A stretch of DNA of 64,000 bases from Blasia pusilla (GCA_050084515.1 CM114271.1:29388001-29452000); one strand, 5' to 3'. Shown: positions 45,696 to 57,429, counted from the first letter of the stretch. Made by a program: numbers and translations. The notes: a model not told the origin generated them from the sequence alone.

Positions 45696-46971
45696 TGTCG
45701 TATAGTAAAATCAACCAGTGTGTAAACTCCTTCGTCATTAAGTGTTAGATAGAGTTTCATTAGTATTAAGTAAATTGGCTTAGAAAAAGGAGATTCTTAT
45801 GTTTAAACCTTTTTATGGTGCCTCTTTTATGCGGGCCCAACTTTAGGAAAAGGAGGTAATAAATAAAAGATGACTTTATAAAAGTAAAGTAGTTGCTTTA
45901 ATGAAAAGCAAAAGTAGTCTTGGTTGGTGGTTAGGTTAGTTGGGGTAATTTGGAAAATATCATGTGGGTAAAAGAGGATATTTTGGAAGAGATAAGAGGA
46001 AATCTACTTGTGTCAAAATGTGATTGGCTAAGCCTTGAGAGGAAGCCATGTGGCACAAGATAAGATAAGCTCTATTTCGTACTCTTGTGGATCCCTTGTG
46101 AGTATATAAAGAGGAGGGACCTTCAAGGGTTCATCACCTTCTATTCCACATCTTGAGACTCTCGTGTCTCGCTTGAGTGTATGGCTTTGGGATTGCTTGC
46201 TCTTCCAATGAGAGTGGATCACCCCTCTTGGAAGAGTAACCTGATCATGGTCTATTCTTCAAGAGGTTTCTAGAGTGTGGTGTGTGTGTGTGGGGGGGAT
46301 GAGAGGTTTGTCACCGTAGAGGAGTTTAGTCATACTAAAATAGCGGATGTTTTGGCTTGTTACTTTCCCAATGAGAGTGGATTACCCCTCTTGGGAGAAT
46401 AACTCCGCCAAAACCCATTCTTGAGGAGAGTAGAGAATGTCTGTCAAGCATGGATAGCGGTGGAGCACGAGCTGTGCCCGACTTTCCTTTCCTCAATCCT
46501 TACCATGTCAAGGTACTCTTTGTAGATAGGCACTGGTTCACTCGCTATTTAGTTTATCACTTTGGGGAGGCGTTCATGAACCAGGTCATGCAATCTCCAA
46601 CTCCGGTGATTCTTCCTATCGTCACATATGGAAGGACATGGGATTGTACTTTGTATGTCCTTATATAGCGATCCATGGATGTCAATAGGTGTGGTCAAGT
46701 AGGGTTTAACACTAGTTGTGCTATCTTCCTCGTGTACAAACGTAAAATAGTTTATAGGGATTTTATAGTTAGGAATTTCGGGGTCCGATGTTACGAAGAA
46801 GTGATCGCCTCGACACTTCCATTTGTGATACTTGTCGTGAGAGAATGGAGAGTGTACATCATAATTTTGTATTGAAAAAGGAGAACTTATTAGAGAGTTC
46901 ACCTTGCATCAACCGCATCTACCGCAACTAGAAGGCCCGCCCTTGCTCGAAGAAAGATTCTCGACACGACA
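45696..46971 (+). repeat. 5' LTR of element 3
   Basis: 1276 bp. Its last 445 bp (46527–46971) are nearly identical to 50162–50606. It contains two related blocks with ccaatgagagtggatcacccctc (near 46205 and 46367). The ends TGTCGT/ACGACA are inverted repeats. Confidence 0.8.
46103..46110 (+). promoter_or_regulatory. TATA box of element 3 LTR
   Basis: tatataaa followed by gaggaggg, inside the 5' LTR about 870 bp before its end. It is the best TATA element in the LTR and would start the genomic RNA near 46135. Confidence 0.55.
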
Positions 46972-46974
46972 AAA

Positions 46975-46993
46975 TGGTGCTTCCACTGAGAGC
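46975..46993 (+). other. Primer-binding site of element 3
   Basis: tggtgcttccactgagagc begins three bases after the LTR end and starts with TGG, as expected for a site complementary to a tRNA 3' end. The tRNA was not identified. It differs from the common plant initiator-Met site. Confidence 0.55.
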
Positions 46994-47038
46994 TCTTTGA
47001 GGCGGTAGTTTGTGTTTGCAAGTTGGAGTCTTAACAAG

Positions 47039-48736
47039 ATGACTACTTTTGGAAGTACTTCATCAATGGGAACTGAGGGAGCTGAGGATCTTCTCCGAAC
47101 TTTGACAACACTGCTGAGCCAACAAGGAGGAGTTCACATCGGAGAGCAAAGATCAACAAGGGCTCTCCAAGCGATTGTAAAGAAGTTGGGGAGATTTGAT
47201 GGGAGGAACATCACCAAGTATGTTCGAGAGTACGTCTGTGAGATGGAGGTAAACCGTGTACCCGAAGGTGATATGGTGTCAAGTTTTGAGTTAGCTATAA
47301 TACTAGAGATCCGTAGTCAAGTAAAGAAGTTGAGAGCAGAAAATCCAACCTCATGGGAGGAGTACGAACAGTTGCTGAAAGGAGAATTCTTTGATGATGA
47401 TGTGGATCGGGTGACTAAGAGGAGTTTTCTAGAATGGATAGAGCAACGTCCAGGGAAGGGAATGACTCCAAATGAGTTGTTGCGTGAGTTTGAGAAGCGG
47501 TTTTTTCAGCTTTCTCCTTCTAAAAGGGCAACTCTAGACTTGAGGAAAACCGAGTTATTCCTTGAGGCGGCAGATGAGAACTTGGAGGACAAGCTTTTCA
47601 TAATGTTGGCGGACAAGAATGAAGAAGGAGGTGTCAGCACTAATTGGAAGAAAGTGGAAGAAGTTGTTGCTATCCTCACAAAGCAAAGTCGAAGTAGAGG
47701 TAGAACCGCAGTATTCAAGTCGGAGGTACCAATTTCAAATCCATGGCCTAAGCCCATGCCAGCAAAGCTTGAAGATTCTACCATTGATGAGTTGGTGAAA
47801 GGTTTGAGAGAGTTGAGAGTAGAAATGGCTGAGCTTAAACTTGATAGAAATCCTAGTGTTGGTGCTCCTTCAACAAGTAAGAACTTTGTGAGAAGATGTA
47901 TATGGTGTGATAGTGTTGAGCATCAACGTCGAGAATGTGAGGAATTTTCAGAAGCTCTTAGAAATGGAATAGTAAACTTCAAAGATGGGAAGATTCATTC
48001 AACGCAGACTGGTATGCCGTTGAATACCAACTTTGGTAGAGGAGGTATGAAAGGCTTAGTGAGAAGTCAAGTAGGAGTTGCCACTACGACATTAGATTCT
48101 GATACCTTTGCAGTAAAAATAGAAGCGCCTATTGTATCTGTAGCTAAAAGTGAATCATTAGAATTTCCTCGAGAAGTGATGATACGAGGGGCAGAGACTA
48201 TCCGTCATCTGACTGCATGGGATGATCCAGTGGAAGCTGGGTGTGTTAAAACATACCTAGCACAAGAGAAACATGTGAGTTGGCAAGATGCTAGTGTGGA
48301 GGAGAAGAGGAGATGCGACAATGATGGTGCTGATCTCGAGGAATCTGCAAGAAGAGCGAGGACCGTAAGAAGGAAAGGGCAACTAGAGGCGCAATCGTCA
48401 AGAGAAGAAGGGCCTTCTACATCTGAATCTATGATGGATTCTCAAATGAAAGAAGGTGGAATGAAGGAGAAAGAATCAAGGTCTTCCCAGAAGACCAAGG
48501 GTAAGACTCCTACATACAAGTTGCAGTCTGATATAGAGACAAGCACGAATTTAAAGGAGATTCTTGAGGAGAGGATTTTGGATGCGAAAATAGAGTTTTC
48601 TTTGAGGGAAGTCTTGGGCATAGCCAAACGTGACTTTCATGAGTTGATCATAGATGTGATCAAAAGGAAGAGGCGGATGATCGCACATATGGTGATGGTG
48701 AGAGCTTTGATCCGACATCACAGAAGAAGAAGATGA
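47039..48736 (+). CDS. gag: Element 3 gag, intact
   Basis: 565-residue frame from the ATG at 47039 (the frame is open slightly upstream). The first 300 residues are helical and charged, consistent with a capsid (ITKYVREYVCEMEVNRV; KGMTPNELLREFEKRFFQLS). A single zinc knuckle, CIWCDSVEHQRREC (CX2CX4HX4C), lies near residue 291. A long acidic/basic tail rich in Glu, Arg and Ser follows. The gene would package element RNA. It is unusually well preserved compared with the broken pol behind it. Confidence 0.8.
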   Translation: MTTFGSTSSMGTEGAEDLLRTLTTLLSQQGGVHIGEQRSTRALQAIVKKLGRFDGRNITKYVREYVCEMEVNRVPEGDMVSSFELAIILEIRSQVKKLRAENPTSWEEYEQLLKGEFFDDDVDRVTKRSFLEWIEQRPGKGMTPNELLREFEKRFFQLSPSKRATLDLRKTELFLEAADENLEDKLFIMLADKNEEGGVSTNWKKVEEVVAILTKQSRSRGRTAVFKSEVPISNPWPKPMPAKLEDSTIDELVKGLRELRVEMAELKLDRNPSVGAPSTSKNFVRRCIWCDSVEHQRRECEEFSEALRNGIVNFKDGKIHSTQTGMPLNTNFGRGGMKGLVRSQVGVATTTLDSDTFAVKIEAPIVSVAKSESLEFPREVMIRGAETIRHLTAWDDPVEAGCVKTYLAQEKHVSWQDASVEEKRRCDNDGADLEESARRARTVRRKGQLEAQSSREEGPSTSESMMDSQMKEGGMKEKESRSSQKTKGKTPTYKLQSDIETSTNLKEILEERILDAKIEFSLREVLGIAKRDFHELIIDVIKRKRRMIAHMVMVRALIRHHRRRR

Positions 48737-48739
48737 AGA

Positions 48740-49260
48740 GCTTTGCCAAGTGTTTGGACAAAAGCTTGACTTACGGGGAAAAGAGGCGAGAGTAGGAGAA
48801 GCCTTGACAGAACGAAGTGAAGAAAGGCATAATGGTGGACACTATTCTCGATCATATTGGGCGCGTGCAACGACGGAGGCTAGAGTTCGACTTGGCTCTC
48901 TTCAAGAGTCGATTCGCTCTCGTTGATCATGGTTCGAGATCAACATCATGTCGCAAGTGTGTACGACAAAGGGATGTGGCCAATTGATACAGAGGGCATG
49001 GATGGGTACTACGAGCGACTAACAACCAAAAAGGTGAACTCTATGGTGCTTGTCCATCCGTCAAAACTCAGATCGGAGATGTGTTGATTGAGCAAAATTT
49101 CTTTGTTCGAATGGAGCCGCTTATCCTGTGATTCTTGGGCAACCTTACATCACAAAGATCTAGAATGGAGACCAAAGTCATGGATGATGGGTCTCATTTT
49201 GCCCGTATTAGAAGTCGAGGATGGAACAAGATCAGTTCAATTCCTTCTTTGCATTTGAGT
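48740..49260 (+). pseudogene. Element 3 aspartic protease remnant
   Basis: Joined frames give LVDHGS at the active-site position, where D-S/T-G would be expected. They continue into an IGDV(L)xEQNFFV stretch and an ILGQPYIT motif at about 49130. These are the conserved second half of Ty3-type proteases. At least two frameshifts and stops break it. Confidence 0.55.
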
Positions 49261-49413
49261 AGGTCATGAAAGGAATAGAGAGAAGTTGAGAGATGGTCCT
49301 ATGAAGGTAGAGAAAGAGTTTTCCGATTTTTAGTTAGCACTCCTATAGAGCGGGAATATGGGGGTGCAGAGAAAAGAAAGAGTCTTCCGCTAGTAGAGGG
49401 GGAAGAATCATAT

Positions 49414-50151
49414 ATGTTTAGGTGTGGGTTTTCTCAATGTTTTTCTTCGTGGTCTAGTAGATTCCAAATGATGAAAGAAATGAATGAAAAGAAAAGACGT
49501 TTTATGAAAAAAAAGGAGGGTTTGTTAAAATGTGAGGGTATTCTATTAGATGAAGAGTTCATTAGTGGGATGTATGAAGAAGAGGGTTTTGGAGATAGTC
49601 TTGAAGAGGTGTTTACCCAGATGAACACCGATTCGCTGGATACAAGTGTGATTACAATTCACTCGCGTGAGTTGCATGAAGAGATATCAAGGTTCATGGA
49701 AGGAGGAAATGAAGATGAATCTACGGAGAAGGAAGCGGATGGGCACGGGTTTGAGTCTGACGAACATCCCATGGAGGCACAAGTGCACACAAAATACAAG
49801 ACAGTGGCCCGGAAGGTGAAACCAATGGCTACTCAACTACCAGAGGGTTGTGGGAGACAAGTAGAACGTGCATCAATGGAGCCAAGTTTGCGGGATGTCA
49901 AGAAGATAGGACACAAGTTCACAGAAGAGACGCTAGATCGTCTGCAAATCGGAGGGGATGAGTTTCTCACAGAAATTGAAAGAAAATGCTTTCAGGAGAT
50001 GTTAAGGAGACATGGTAAGGCTTTCTCTTTTACTACACAAAAAATTGGTTGTGTAGACACGAGTGTGGTGGCACCGATGGTAATTTTCACAGTTCCACAT
50101 GTGCCTTGGGATTTGAAACCCATACCAGTACCACGAGCTAGATGGCTCTAA
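49414..50151 (+). pseudogene. Element 3 pol, pre-RT region, truncated
   Basis: 245-codon frame. The second half (PMATQLPEG; FLTEIERKCFQEMLRRHGKAFSF; VPWDLKPIPVPRARW) matches the segment just before the RT fingers of Ty3/gypsy polyproteins. The frame stops at the deletion that joins it to the 3' LTR remnant. Confidence 0.6.
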
Positions 50152-50161
50152 GATACCCATC

Positions 50162-50606
50162 TAGGCACTGGTTCACTCGCTATTTAGTTTATCACTTTGG
50201 GGAGGCGTTCATAAACCAGGTGATGCAATCTCCAACTCCGGTGATTCTTCCTATCGTCACATATGGAAGGACATGGGATTGTACTTTGTATGTCCTTATA
50301 TAGCGATCCATGGATGTCAATAGGTGTGGTCAAGTAGGGTTTAACACTAGTTGTGCTATCTTCCTCGTGTACAAGCGTAAAATAGTTTATAGGGATTTTA
50401 TAGTTAGGAATTTCGGGGTCCGATGTTACGAAGAAGTGATCGCCTCGACACTTCCATTTGTGATACTTGTCGTGAGAGAATGGAGAGTGTACATCATAAT
50501 TTTGTATTGAAAAAGGAGAACTTATTAGAGAGTTCACCTTGCATCAACCGCATCTACCGCAACTAGAAGGCCCGCCCTTGCTCGAAGAAAGATTCTCGAC
50601 ACGACA
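50162..50606 (+). repeat. 3' LTR remnant of element 3
   Basis: 445 bp, differing from the 5' copy at only a few bases, so the insertion is fairly recent. Starts at taggcactgg instead of the LTR start. Confidence 0.85.
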
Positions 50607-50610
50607 ACGT

Positions 50611-52071
50611 GTCAATAAAACAAAAAGCACGGGATCGAGAAATTGTCGCAGGTGTAATTGCGCAGGTATATTCTAAACTGAAAATTCAAACCACAAGTAA
50701 GTTTGATCATCTAAATCAAGACTTGTAGCCTTGGAAGTTTAAACTCTCGTTAGGAAAGTCGTAGTAAAGATTGACGAGCACTTCATGTAATACTTACAGG
50801 GAAACTATTAGAGTTATCTAAGAAAAAGTATGAAGGTTACACTCCCGTGAAAGAAAAAAATATTTCTAAAGTTAAAAGGGAAAGAAGATAGAAGGTGGAA
50901 GTTAATCACGAGGAGCTGCCGTCCAAAAAGTAACGGTGTCGTTGGTATCTTGTCGACGGCCAAAGAATCTTGGTAAAGATTTGGTCAAGAGTAAATCTCA
51001 ATGAAAGACAATATAATACCTTGAATTAAATTGGCAAGGTATCAAGGTCGACCAATGATGAATGGAAAAGTCTCTACCATTCAAAGGTAATCAAATGGCA
51101 AAAGCTCACTAGAAGTGATTTGGAAGGATAAGTTAAGGGAGAGTAAAACACGTTTAGGAAGAGCAAATGGAAAGCATTCTAGGACATCAAGGATGCGTTG
51201 GAAAGCCAAGAAAGAGAAATTTTCAGGACATAAGATTTTAGAGCGCAATCCAAAACAGAAAGCACAAAAGGAGTGATGAAGTGAATGGGATATAAGAATT
51301 CTCCTATAGAAAGTTGGAGAAGATGTTTTAGAGTTTTGTGGTAATTTTATCAATGAAAGCAAGGAGATTGAGGCATAATTGAAAATTTTGGAAGATGTGC
51401 GTTTCTAGAAGTTTAATCTCATCAAGATCATTTCTACATCTCTCAAAAAGATCATTTCTACATCTCTCAAAAAGATCATTTCTACATCTCTCAAAAAGAT
51501 CATTTCTACATCTCTAAAAAATTGAGACTAAGTGCGCAAGGGTGATGCGGAAAAGTTTGATTGCTAATTGAAGGTGTTTGAAGTCAAGAGAGACCAAGGA
51601 GGAGTTTGAAGGAAGAAATTGCTCTCAGCTTGGAGAATTTGGAGACTTGAGAAGATAAGCTCAATGCCTCACTTAGTTTTCAAAGTAATTGTTATTGAGA
51701 TTGGAAGAAGAGAGAAAGAGAAACAAGTCTTTAGCGCTTGTAGACTACCATACGGGTTTGATAACTGGATTTTGAGTCATGGGTCTTGATCTTTGGTGAT
51801 CACAATCAGTGGTCTTCTTATTACCAAGAACTTCTCCCTTAATTCTTTATCTGAGAGTTCAGATGTATAGTTAAAAGTGTTTTGAGTGGCAAGTGGCGTC
51901 TGGAAAAGTTCTTTATTACCAAAAGTTCAATTTTGTTAATAGTGGTGACATGGTTTTGGCATTTAGTAGTATTTTTCCACCACAATGAGTGTACAAAGAA
52001 TAAACATTGATGTAGATATCCATATCTAGATACCACTTGCAATTGGATCTCAGAAATGATCATCAGCTTGA
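50611..52071. other. No recognisable gene
   Basis: Purine-rich, AT-rich sequence with short frames. Contains the 24-bp tandem repeat listed separately. Confidence 0.4.
51424..51520. repeat. Four tandem copies of a 24-bp unit
   Basis: aagatcatttctacatctct plus caaa, repeated at 24-bp steps. Nearly perfect, hence recent. No coding frame runs through it. Confidence 0.9.
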
Positions 52072-52711
52072 AAGTCGTGCCACATAGCTAAACATTAAAT
52101 CCGCTCAACCATATATACTTAATCGAGGAGATTCTTGACGGATGAATCGTTCCACCGTTAGCACGAGATCCGAATCCTCTTTCCTTGGTGCTAAGAATCC
52201 TACCAACTAACCCTCGATCCTATAGGCCCAAGTGACTCCACACAAGGATGGGAGGATCAACCTCTCCAAGGTTGCCACTCCTCATAAAGGAAGGGTGACC
52301 TACACTCGTAGATCACCTCCTAAGAGTAGGTCACATATGAGATCTCAAAATAAGGAATTACATGACCTCTCTAAGGCCTTGATACTATCTCACCCTACGT
52401 TCCATCTATCATGACAGTTTTCATGCAAATAGACATCGCTGCCACCATACATCGACTGTCATGCACACAACTCTAAGATCCATCTAGCTATGAATCCTAC
52501 TATATCTACATAGGAACAACTAGACAACCCAAATCACCCCCCTAGCTGGTGGTTAGGTCCCTGTAACTCCAAATAGCCTACAAAATAAGTTTAAATACCA
52601 TGCACCTTTTTTTATTTAAGATCAAGAGGTCGAGTGCTATGTCGCCCCATCATTAGTCACCTTCCTATAATCCATAACATCAAGAGTCATCTTGCGATCT
52701 ACCTATCACAC

Positions 52712-53020
52712 CTACATACATCTGGGATAGATCCAATGTACTTGAGGAACCAAATCGAGAGGCAACATCAAACACAACATATGCCATCCTCGAGAAGACC
52801 CATTATAGACTAGCATTGTGGTTGCTCCTCTAGTAGACCCACACAACATGCATCTCAAGCCTGCAAGAACAAATACCAAGCTTGGATCAATACTCCCATC
52901 TACATTCAGAAGATGATTTGGCGCACACTTACGCACATGATCTTTCCAAACGGTACCATCACAGCCCTCTAAAATAAGGACTCTTGAAGCTAGTTTGAAG
53001 GTAAAATCTCTCACACTCAC
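52712..53020 (-). pseudogene. Element 4 PHD finger, degraded
   Basis: Frame with LEGCDGTVWKDHVRKCAPNH, then LRCMLCGSTRGATTMLV and WHMLCLM. The second Cys pair is lost (YNGS where element 1 has CDGC), so zinc binding is broken. It confirms the PHD finger as a family feature. Confidence 0.75.
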
Positions 53021-53039
53021 ATAATAATGCGTCCCGTCG

Positions 53040-53771
53040 TTACGTCCAACATCTTTGGCGCCGTCTGTTGTAGATAAACATAATCACAATACTGGAATCC
53101 CCAAATCCCTGGTCGATAGCCCACTTTGATCCATGCGTAGTCTCGTATCTCAAAGTATCGCGATGTTGAGCGATAGCCAGGTTCTCAGATGCCATAGGCA
53201 TCTCCAAAAGAGCTATGCCCTCTGAGAATACGCTCACTCCCATAGATTGTCGAGGTAAAGAACCTCAACCACATCTCATCGAATAGTTGACAATGAAAAT
53301 GATGCCAAGGATGTTTGTCGACTAAAGAAATAACCCATCGCCAAGCACGGAAATTGTAGGTCCCAATCTCCTAAGTGTCCCCTCTACAATCTATACTTGC
53401 GCAATCCTCTTTTCACTATCTATAAAACTCTCTCTGCCAAACAATATGCCTACGGATGATCTCGAGAAGTCGTACGATGATCTATTAGCGCATGATCACA
53501 CAAGGGGTGAAAGTCAGCCCTAGACTCCCTTTTCTGTCAACACCTATGTTGATGCACTCAAATGTCTAAGCACTCCATGAAGAGATGCATAAGCCACTCC
53601 CTCATTCAACTTTTCTGGAAACGCTCCCAACTCAATCCCCTTGGAGAAGTGCTCCACCATAACCAACACATACCAAATATGGCGTCTTGTCAATGGTAAA
53701 GGCCCTGCAAAGTCTAAAATCCAACAATACCATAATCTCATGATCGGTAAAGGATTGAGCGATGCGCGCAC
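53040..53771 (-). pseudogene. Element 4 integrase remnant
   Basis: LDFAGPLPLTRRH and VLVMVEHFSKGIEL mark the start of the DDE core; FSEGIALLEMPMASENLAIAQHRDTLRYET marks the tail. The frames between are interrupted by stops. Confidence 0.7.
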
Positions 53772-53949
53772 CCTATCACATACAATGCATCTGGCTATAA
53801 AATGCTAAACATCAATCTCCATATCATGCCATAAATATTGAATCTGAAGCAATCTATATGTACGCTTGACTCCAAAATGATCCAACTCCTCGTGAGCATG
53901 TCCCATGACTCGTGCTTGTTGCAAAGGATACGGCACCATCCGCAATTGT

Positions 53950-54690
53950 CCATCCTTCCAAACTCAAAACACCTACGTCCCCTTCCACCTAAACCTCCTA
54001 GTTCACTGTAGGATCCAATCCCACTCTCTAGCACCTACCGTGCTTGCTAAGACACAAGTGCGCAAGGATTCCAAGACCATCTCATCATCATGGATGTCTC
54101 GAGTCCCTATCAACTCCTCACGAGGACTGAGGACTCACCATCCAACCTCTCTCTTGGAGTGGATGCCTCCTATCGACTTGACATTGCCAAAAAACACAAA
54201 TACGAAAATTCGTGCCAACCTCAAACCATCTCCTTATCACTTTCACCATGCCACCTAGCTCCAATTGCATCACTCTGGCTCGTGTAGGGGTTACTGCTCA
54301 ACCCGTCCACATCCAAGTTCAAATGTCTTGGGTGATGGACAACCTGAAAATTATACTCCTACAACAAGAGTGCACATATGGCAAGCTTCCCTTTGAGCTT
54401 GTCAGACTCCATCAACCATCTGAGTGGCTAATGATCAATAATGAGTGTGAAAGGGTTCTCGAACAAATAACATCTGAAATGGGTCATTGCCCACAATACA
54501 GCTAAGCACTCCCCCTCATAAGAACTTTACTTCACCTCTACAATTTTGTTGTAGTGGCTAACATATGCCACTACGAACTCCATTCCCTCATCATCTCGTT
54601 GAGTGCGCACCGTTCCTAACCCCAACATACTCTAGTCTGTATGTAACTAGAACAGATGACTACGCATGGATCTTCTCAAAATGGGCGAGG
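53950..54690 (-). pseudogene. Element 4 RNase H remnant
   Basis: Frames on the minus strand correspond to the RNase H of element 1 (EGECLAVLWAMTHFRCYL, NHQPLRWLMESDKL, LLQEYNFQVVHH), with frameshifts and stops. Upstream of about 54.7 kb the similarity becomes doubtful. Confidence 0.6.
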
Positions 54691-54950
54691 ACGTCAACAT
54701 GTCCATGAGCTCTTGAAATGCTTGCTCTTGATCATGGCCTTGAAGGTAAACTCCCATGATCCCCGTAGCTTCCTCACATCATAGAGCTTTACACCATGCC
54801 GTAACTCCTTAAATTCCTCCACAAATGGGGCAAGATAAATTTTCATGTTACCTCCATGAACCTCGCCATGAACACTCTCCTTCCATTGAAAAGGAGGGCA
54901 AGCATAACAAAAAAATTCTTTGTTTGCAACCAAGGAGGTAAGTTATAGAT

Positions 54951-55590
54951 TACTAGTGATATTGGCCATGTTGATCAAGAACTATATTTGTCTAAAAGTG
55001 GGATCACTCCATAAAGAGCTAACTCGAATCTACAAATTCTCTTTTCTTCTCTGTCTTGGAATGCTCAGGAATCCATGATTCACCCGCCTCATCTCCCACT
55101 CACTTCTCCACCATGGTTTTTTGCGTTTGGATCATAGAAGATAGAGATGGGTAAATTAGAATTTGTGTTCCGTTACCTGGCCACACCAAAAGAGACCTCC
55201 TTAGGAAAGCAAGGATGATAGATGCAATGGGAACTTGGGTTTTGATTTCTTATTGCACTACGTTGATTTGCCAACTTGTCGAAAAACTTGGGCGCAAAAT
55301 CCTTCACACGAAAGAGCGCCAAACTTGGAACTTGAGTTTTAGTTGCTCACTACTCACTCCTTCCTTTCTGACCACAAAGAAGAGTGATGGAATTGGAATA
55401 TAAGTTTTGATTGCTCATTCCTTTCTCTCTATGCTACAAGTTGCGCTCCACATGAAAGAGCTGCATAATACAAATTTGAGTTCCGATTCCTCCCTCCTTC
55501 CTCTCTATACCATGCCACAATTATAGAGCCTCGTTGACCTTACCTTGAAGATTTATGCTAGAGTAGAATTGGAACTCAAGTCCCAATTTT
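54951..55590. repeat. Spacer with loose repeats between elements 4 and 2
   Basis: Contains three or four degenerate copies of a block of type gaacttgagttttgattgctcactcct between about 55225 and 55500. No gene was recognised. Confidence 0.35.
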
Positions 55591-56061
55591 GTCGTGCGAA
55601 TCCACATCGTCATACAACATACATCGTTGACATACCATACTCACATACATACATAACATAGACGAGAGTATCCACAAACACAAGTGTACCACAACTGAAA
55701 TCCGTGAAAGACCTACTGTCATAAAACACGTTTACAATCACATACAATCGAGCCAAACCCACTCCACGATGGGAGAATCCAGGTCGAAGCTTGCGGGAAA
55801 CACCCTAGCCAAGAGCTCTACTCACTACCAAGGCTAGCTCCCAACGCAACAGGCTCAACTCAAAGAACTGACTATTCTTTGAGTGCACTCCACCTTATAT
55901 CCTCCAACCTAAGAGCGGGCCCTACTGGGAAAGTCACCCCAACCGAGTAACCCCAACCCTATGTATGGAACCGCATCTCTACCAATCCACTACGGTCCTA
56001 CATAAGGAATGGCCTCTACTAGCACACCATACTCTACGACATAATCCATATGGTCATGACA
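55591..56061 (-). repeat. Element 2 3' LTR (A2'–B2')
   Basis: 471 bp on the minus strand, TGTCATGACC…GCACGACA. Its last 104 bp, B2' (55591–55694), are nearly identical to B1' (56062–56167). A ggatataaggtgg TATA-like site lies in its middle. Confidence 0.75.
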
Positions 56062-56167
56062 AATGTCGTATAATCCACATCGTCATACAACATACATCGC
56101 CGACATACCATACTCACATACATACATAACATAGACGAGAGTATCCACAAACACAAGTGTACCACAA
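56062..56167 (-). repeat. Element 2 B1' next to polypurine tract
   Basis: 106 bp beginning ttgtggtacacttgtg after the tract and ending with attatacgacatt before TGTCATG. It copies the 3' segment of the LTR, exactly as B1 does in element 1. Confidence 0.8.
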
Positions 56168-56289
56168 CTCGCCCCCTAATCGGTTAGGTCCTCTAACTCC
56201 TGGTAGCCCTATACATCTACTACATGCTATACACCTTCTTGGGTGCCCAATCGAAGGCCGGGTGCTAGGTTGCCCCATCGTTAGTCGCA

Positions 56290-56600
56290 CATCCGTAATC
56301 CATATCATGCAAAGATCAAGTCATCTACCTCTCCTAAGTACATCGAGACAAACCCACCTTCCAAAGAGGAACAACATCCAAACGTGAGTCAAACACATCA
56401 TGTGCCAACCCTAGAACACCGATCACACACCAACATACGGCCGCGTTACACAGCAGACCCACACAACATGCACCTCAAGCTAGCACGTATCATGGCTAAG
56501 CTTGGGTCAAGATACCATCCACATTTGGAAGATGACATGGCGCACAATTACGCACATGGTCCTTCCAAACAACTCCATCACGACCCTCCAACATGAGAAC
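56290..56600 (-). pseudogene. Element 2 PHD finger remnant
   Basis: LEGRDGVVWKDHVRNCAPCHLPNVDG is clear; afterwards the LRCMLCGS and MLVCD pieces fall in different frames with stops. Third independent trace of the PHD finger. Confidence 0.65.
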
Positions 56601-56648
56601 TCCGAAGCTAACACCTCACGCACTCAGTAAAATAGTGCGGCCCGGCCG

Positions 56649-57420
56649 TCACATCCAACGTTGTCGGGCATCGCTGCAAATAGACATAGTCCCCACATGG
56701 AACCTACTGAATCGATGGTCGATAACCTCCACTCGAATGGTTGCATACCGCAACGTATCCCCTGTGTTGAGCAATGGCAAGATTCTCAAAGGTGTTGGCA
56801 TAACTCTCCGAAAGAGCTCCGCTCGCTGAGAACACACCTCATCCACATCTCTCGGGTCATCAAGGTTCACCACCTCACTAGACTCCCGACAATTCTTTTT
56901 TGCCGGCAAGTCCGATCTCGGCCGTATAACAGAAAATAAGGTGAGAAGGAAGCCAAGGATGCTTGGCGATCGAACCTATACCCCATGGCTAACCATGGCA
57001 ACCGAATATCCGGTCTCCAAGATGCCCCTTCAGAGGCCATACTTGCGCAATGCCCTCTTCACTGCCTCGAACCACACGCCAGCCAAACCATCCGCCTGGA
57101 TGATCTCGAGACGTGGTCCGATGATCAATCAACGCCTTGTCACACAAGACCTGAAACTCACCTCAAACTCAGACTCGGTCGGTCAAGACTTCACCAGTGG
57201 TGCACCAAAATGACTAAGCACTCTATCCGAAACATACGCCGTTCCTCACTCGCTTTGTCCGTAATGCCACCAACTCAATCTACTTGGAGAAGTGCTCCAC
57301 CATCACCAACACATATCGATGATGTCGCATACCAACGGTAACGGTCCCGCAAAGTCCACACTCCAACGGTAACCCAACCCCATAATAGGCAAGGGGTGTA
57401 ATTGTGGTGTAGGGGCATTA
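56649..57420 (-). pseudogene. Element 2 integrase remnant
   Basis: Frames match LHPLPIMGLGYRWS, DFAGPLPL, IQADGLAGVWFEAVKR and ILPLLNTGDTLRYATIR of element 1. Many stops and frameshifts. Confidence 0.65.
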
Positions 57421-57429
57421 AATGATGCC

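Larger units (their letters stand above)
45696..50606 (+). mobile_element. Element 3: Ty3/gypsy-type LTR retrotransposon, internally deleted
   Basis: 5' LTR 45696–46971 (TGTCGTA…CACGACA). Internal region has an intact gag, a broken protease and the start of the RT region. 3' LTR remnant 50162–50606. Flanks give a 4-bp target duplication ACGT (45692–45695 and 50607–50610). The 3' LTR lacks its first 831 bp and joins directly to pol just after RARWL. One deletion has therefore removed most of RT, RNase H, integrase and the start of the 3' LTR. It is unrelated in sequence to element 1. Confidence 0.85.
52073..54950 (-). mobile_element. Element 4: fragment of an element-1 relative
   Basis: On the minus strand: RNase H (54.0–54.6 kb), integrase (53.3–53.8 kb), PHD finger (52.7–53.0 kb), polypurine tract (52534–52547), a 117-bp spacer, then a probable LTR starting TGTCATGATAG at 52416 and perhaps ending GGCACGACT at 52073. 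gag, protease, methyltransferase and RT are missing; the left boundary of homology lies near 54.7–54.95 kb. All frames are broken. Confidence 0.7.

Noticed and set aside
46549-46902. Repeated 117-codon minus-strand ORF (also at 50184–50537)
   Set aside because: It is duplicated because it lies in the two LTR copies of element 3; no protein family was recognised.
51424-51520. Possible CRISPR-like array
   Set aside because: Direct tandem units with no unique spacers in a plant genome; a plain minisatellite.
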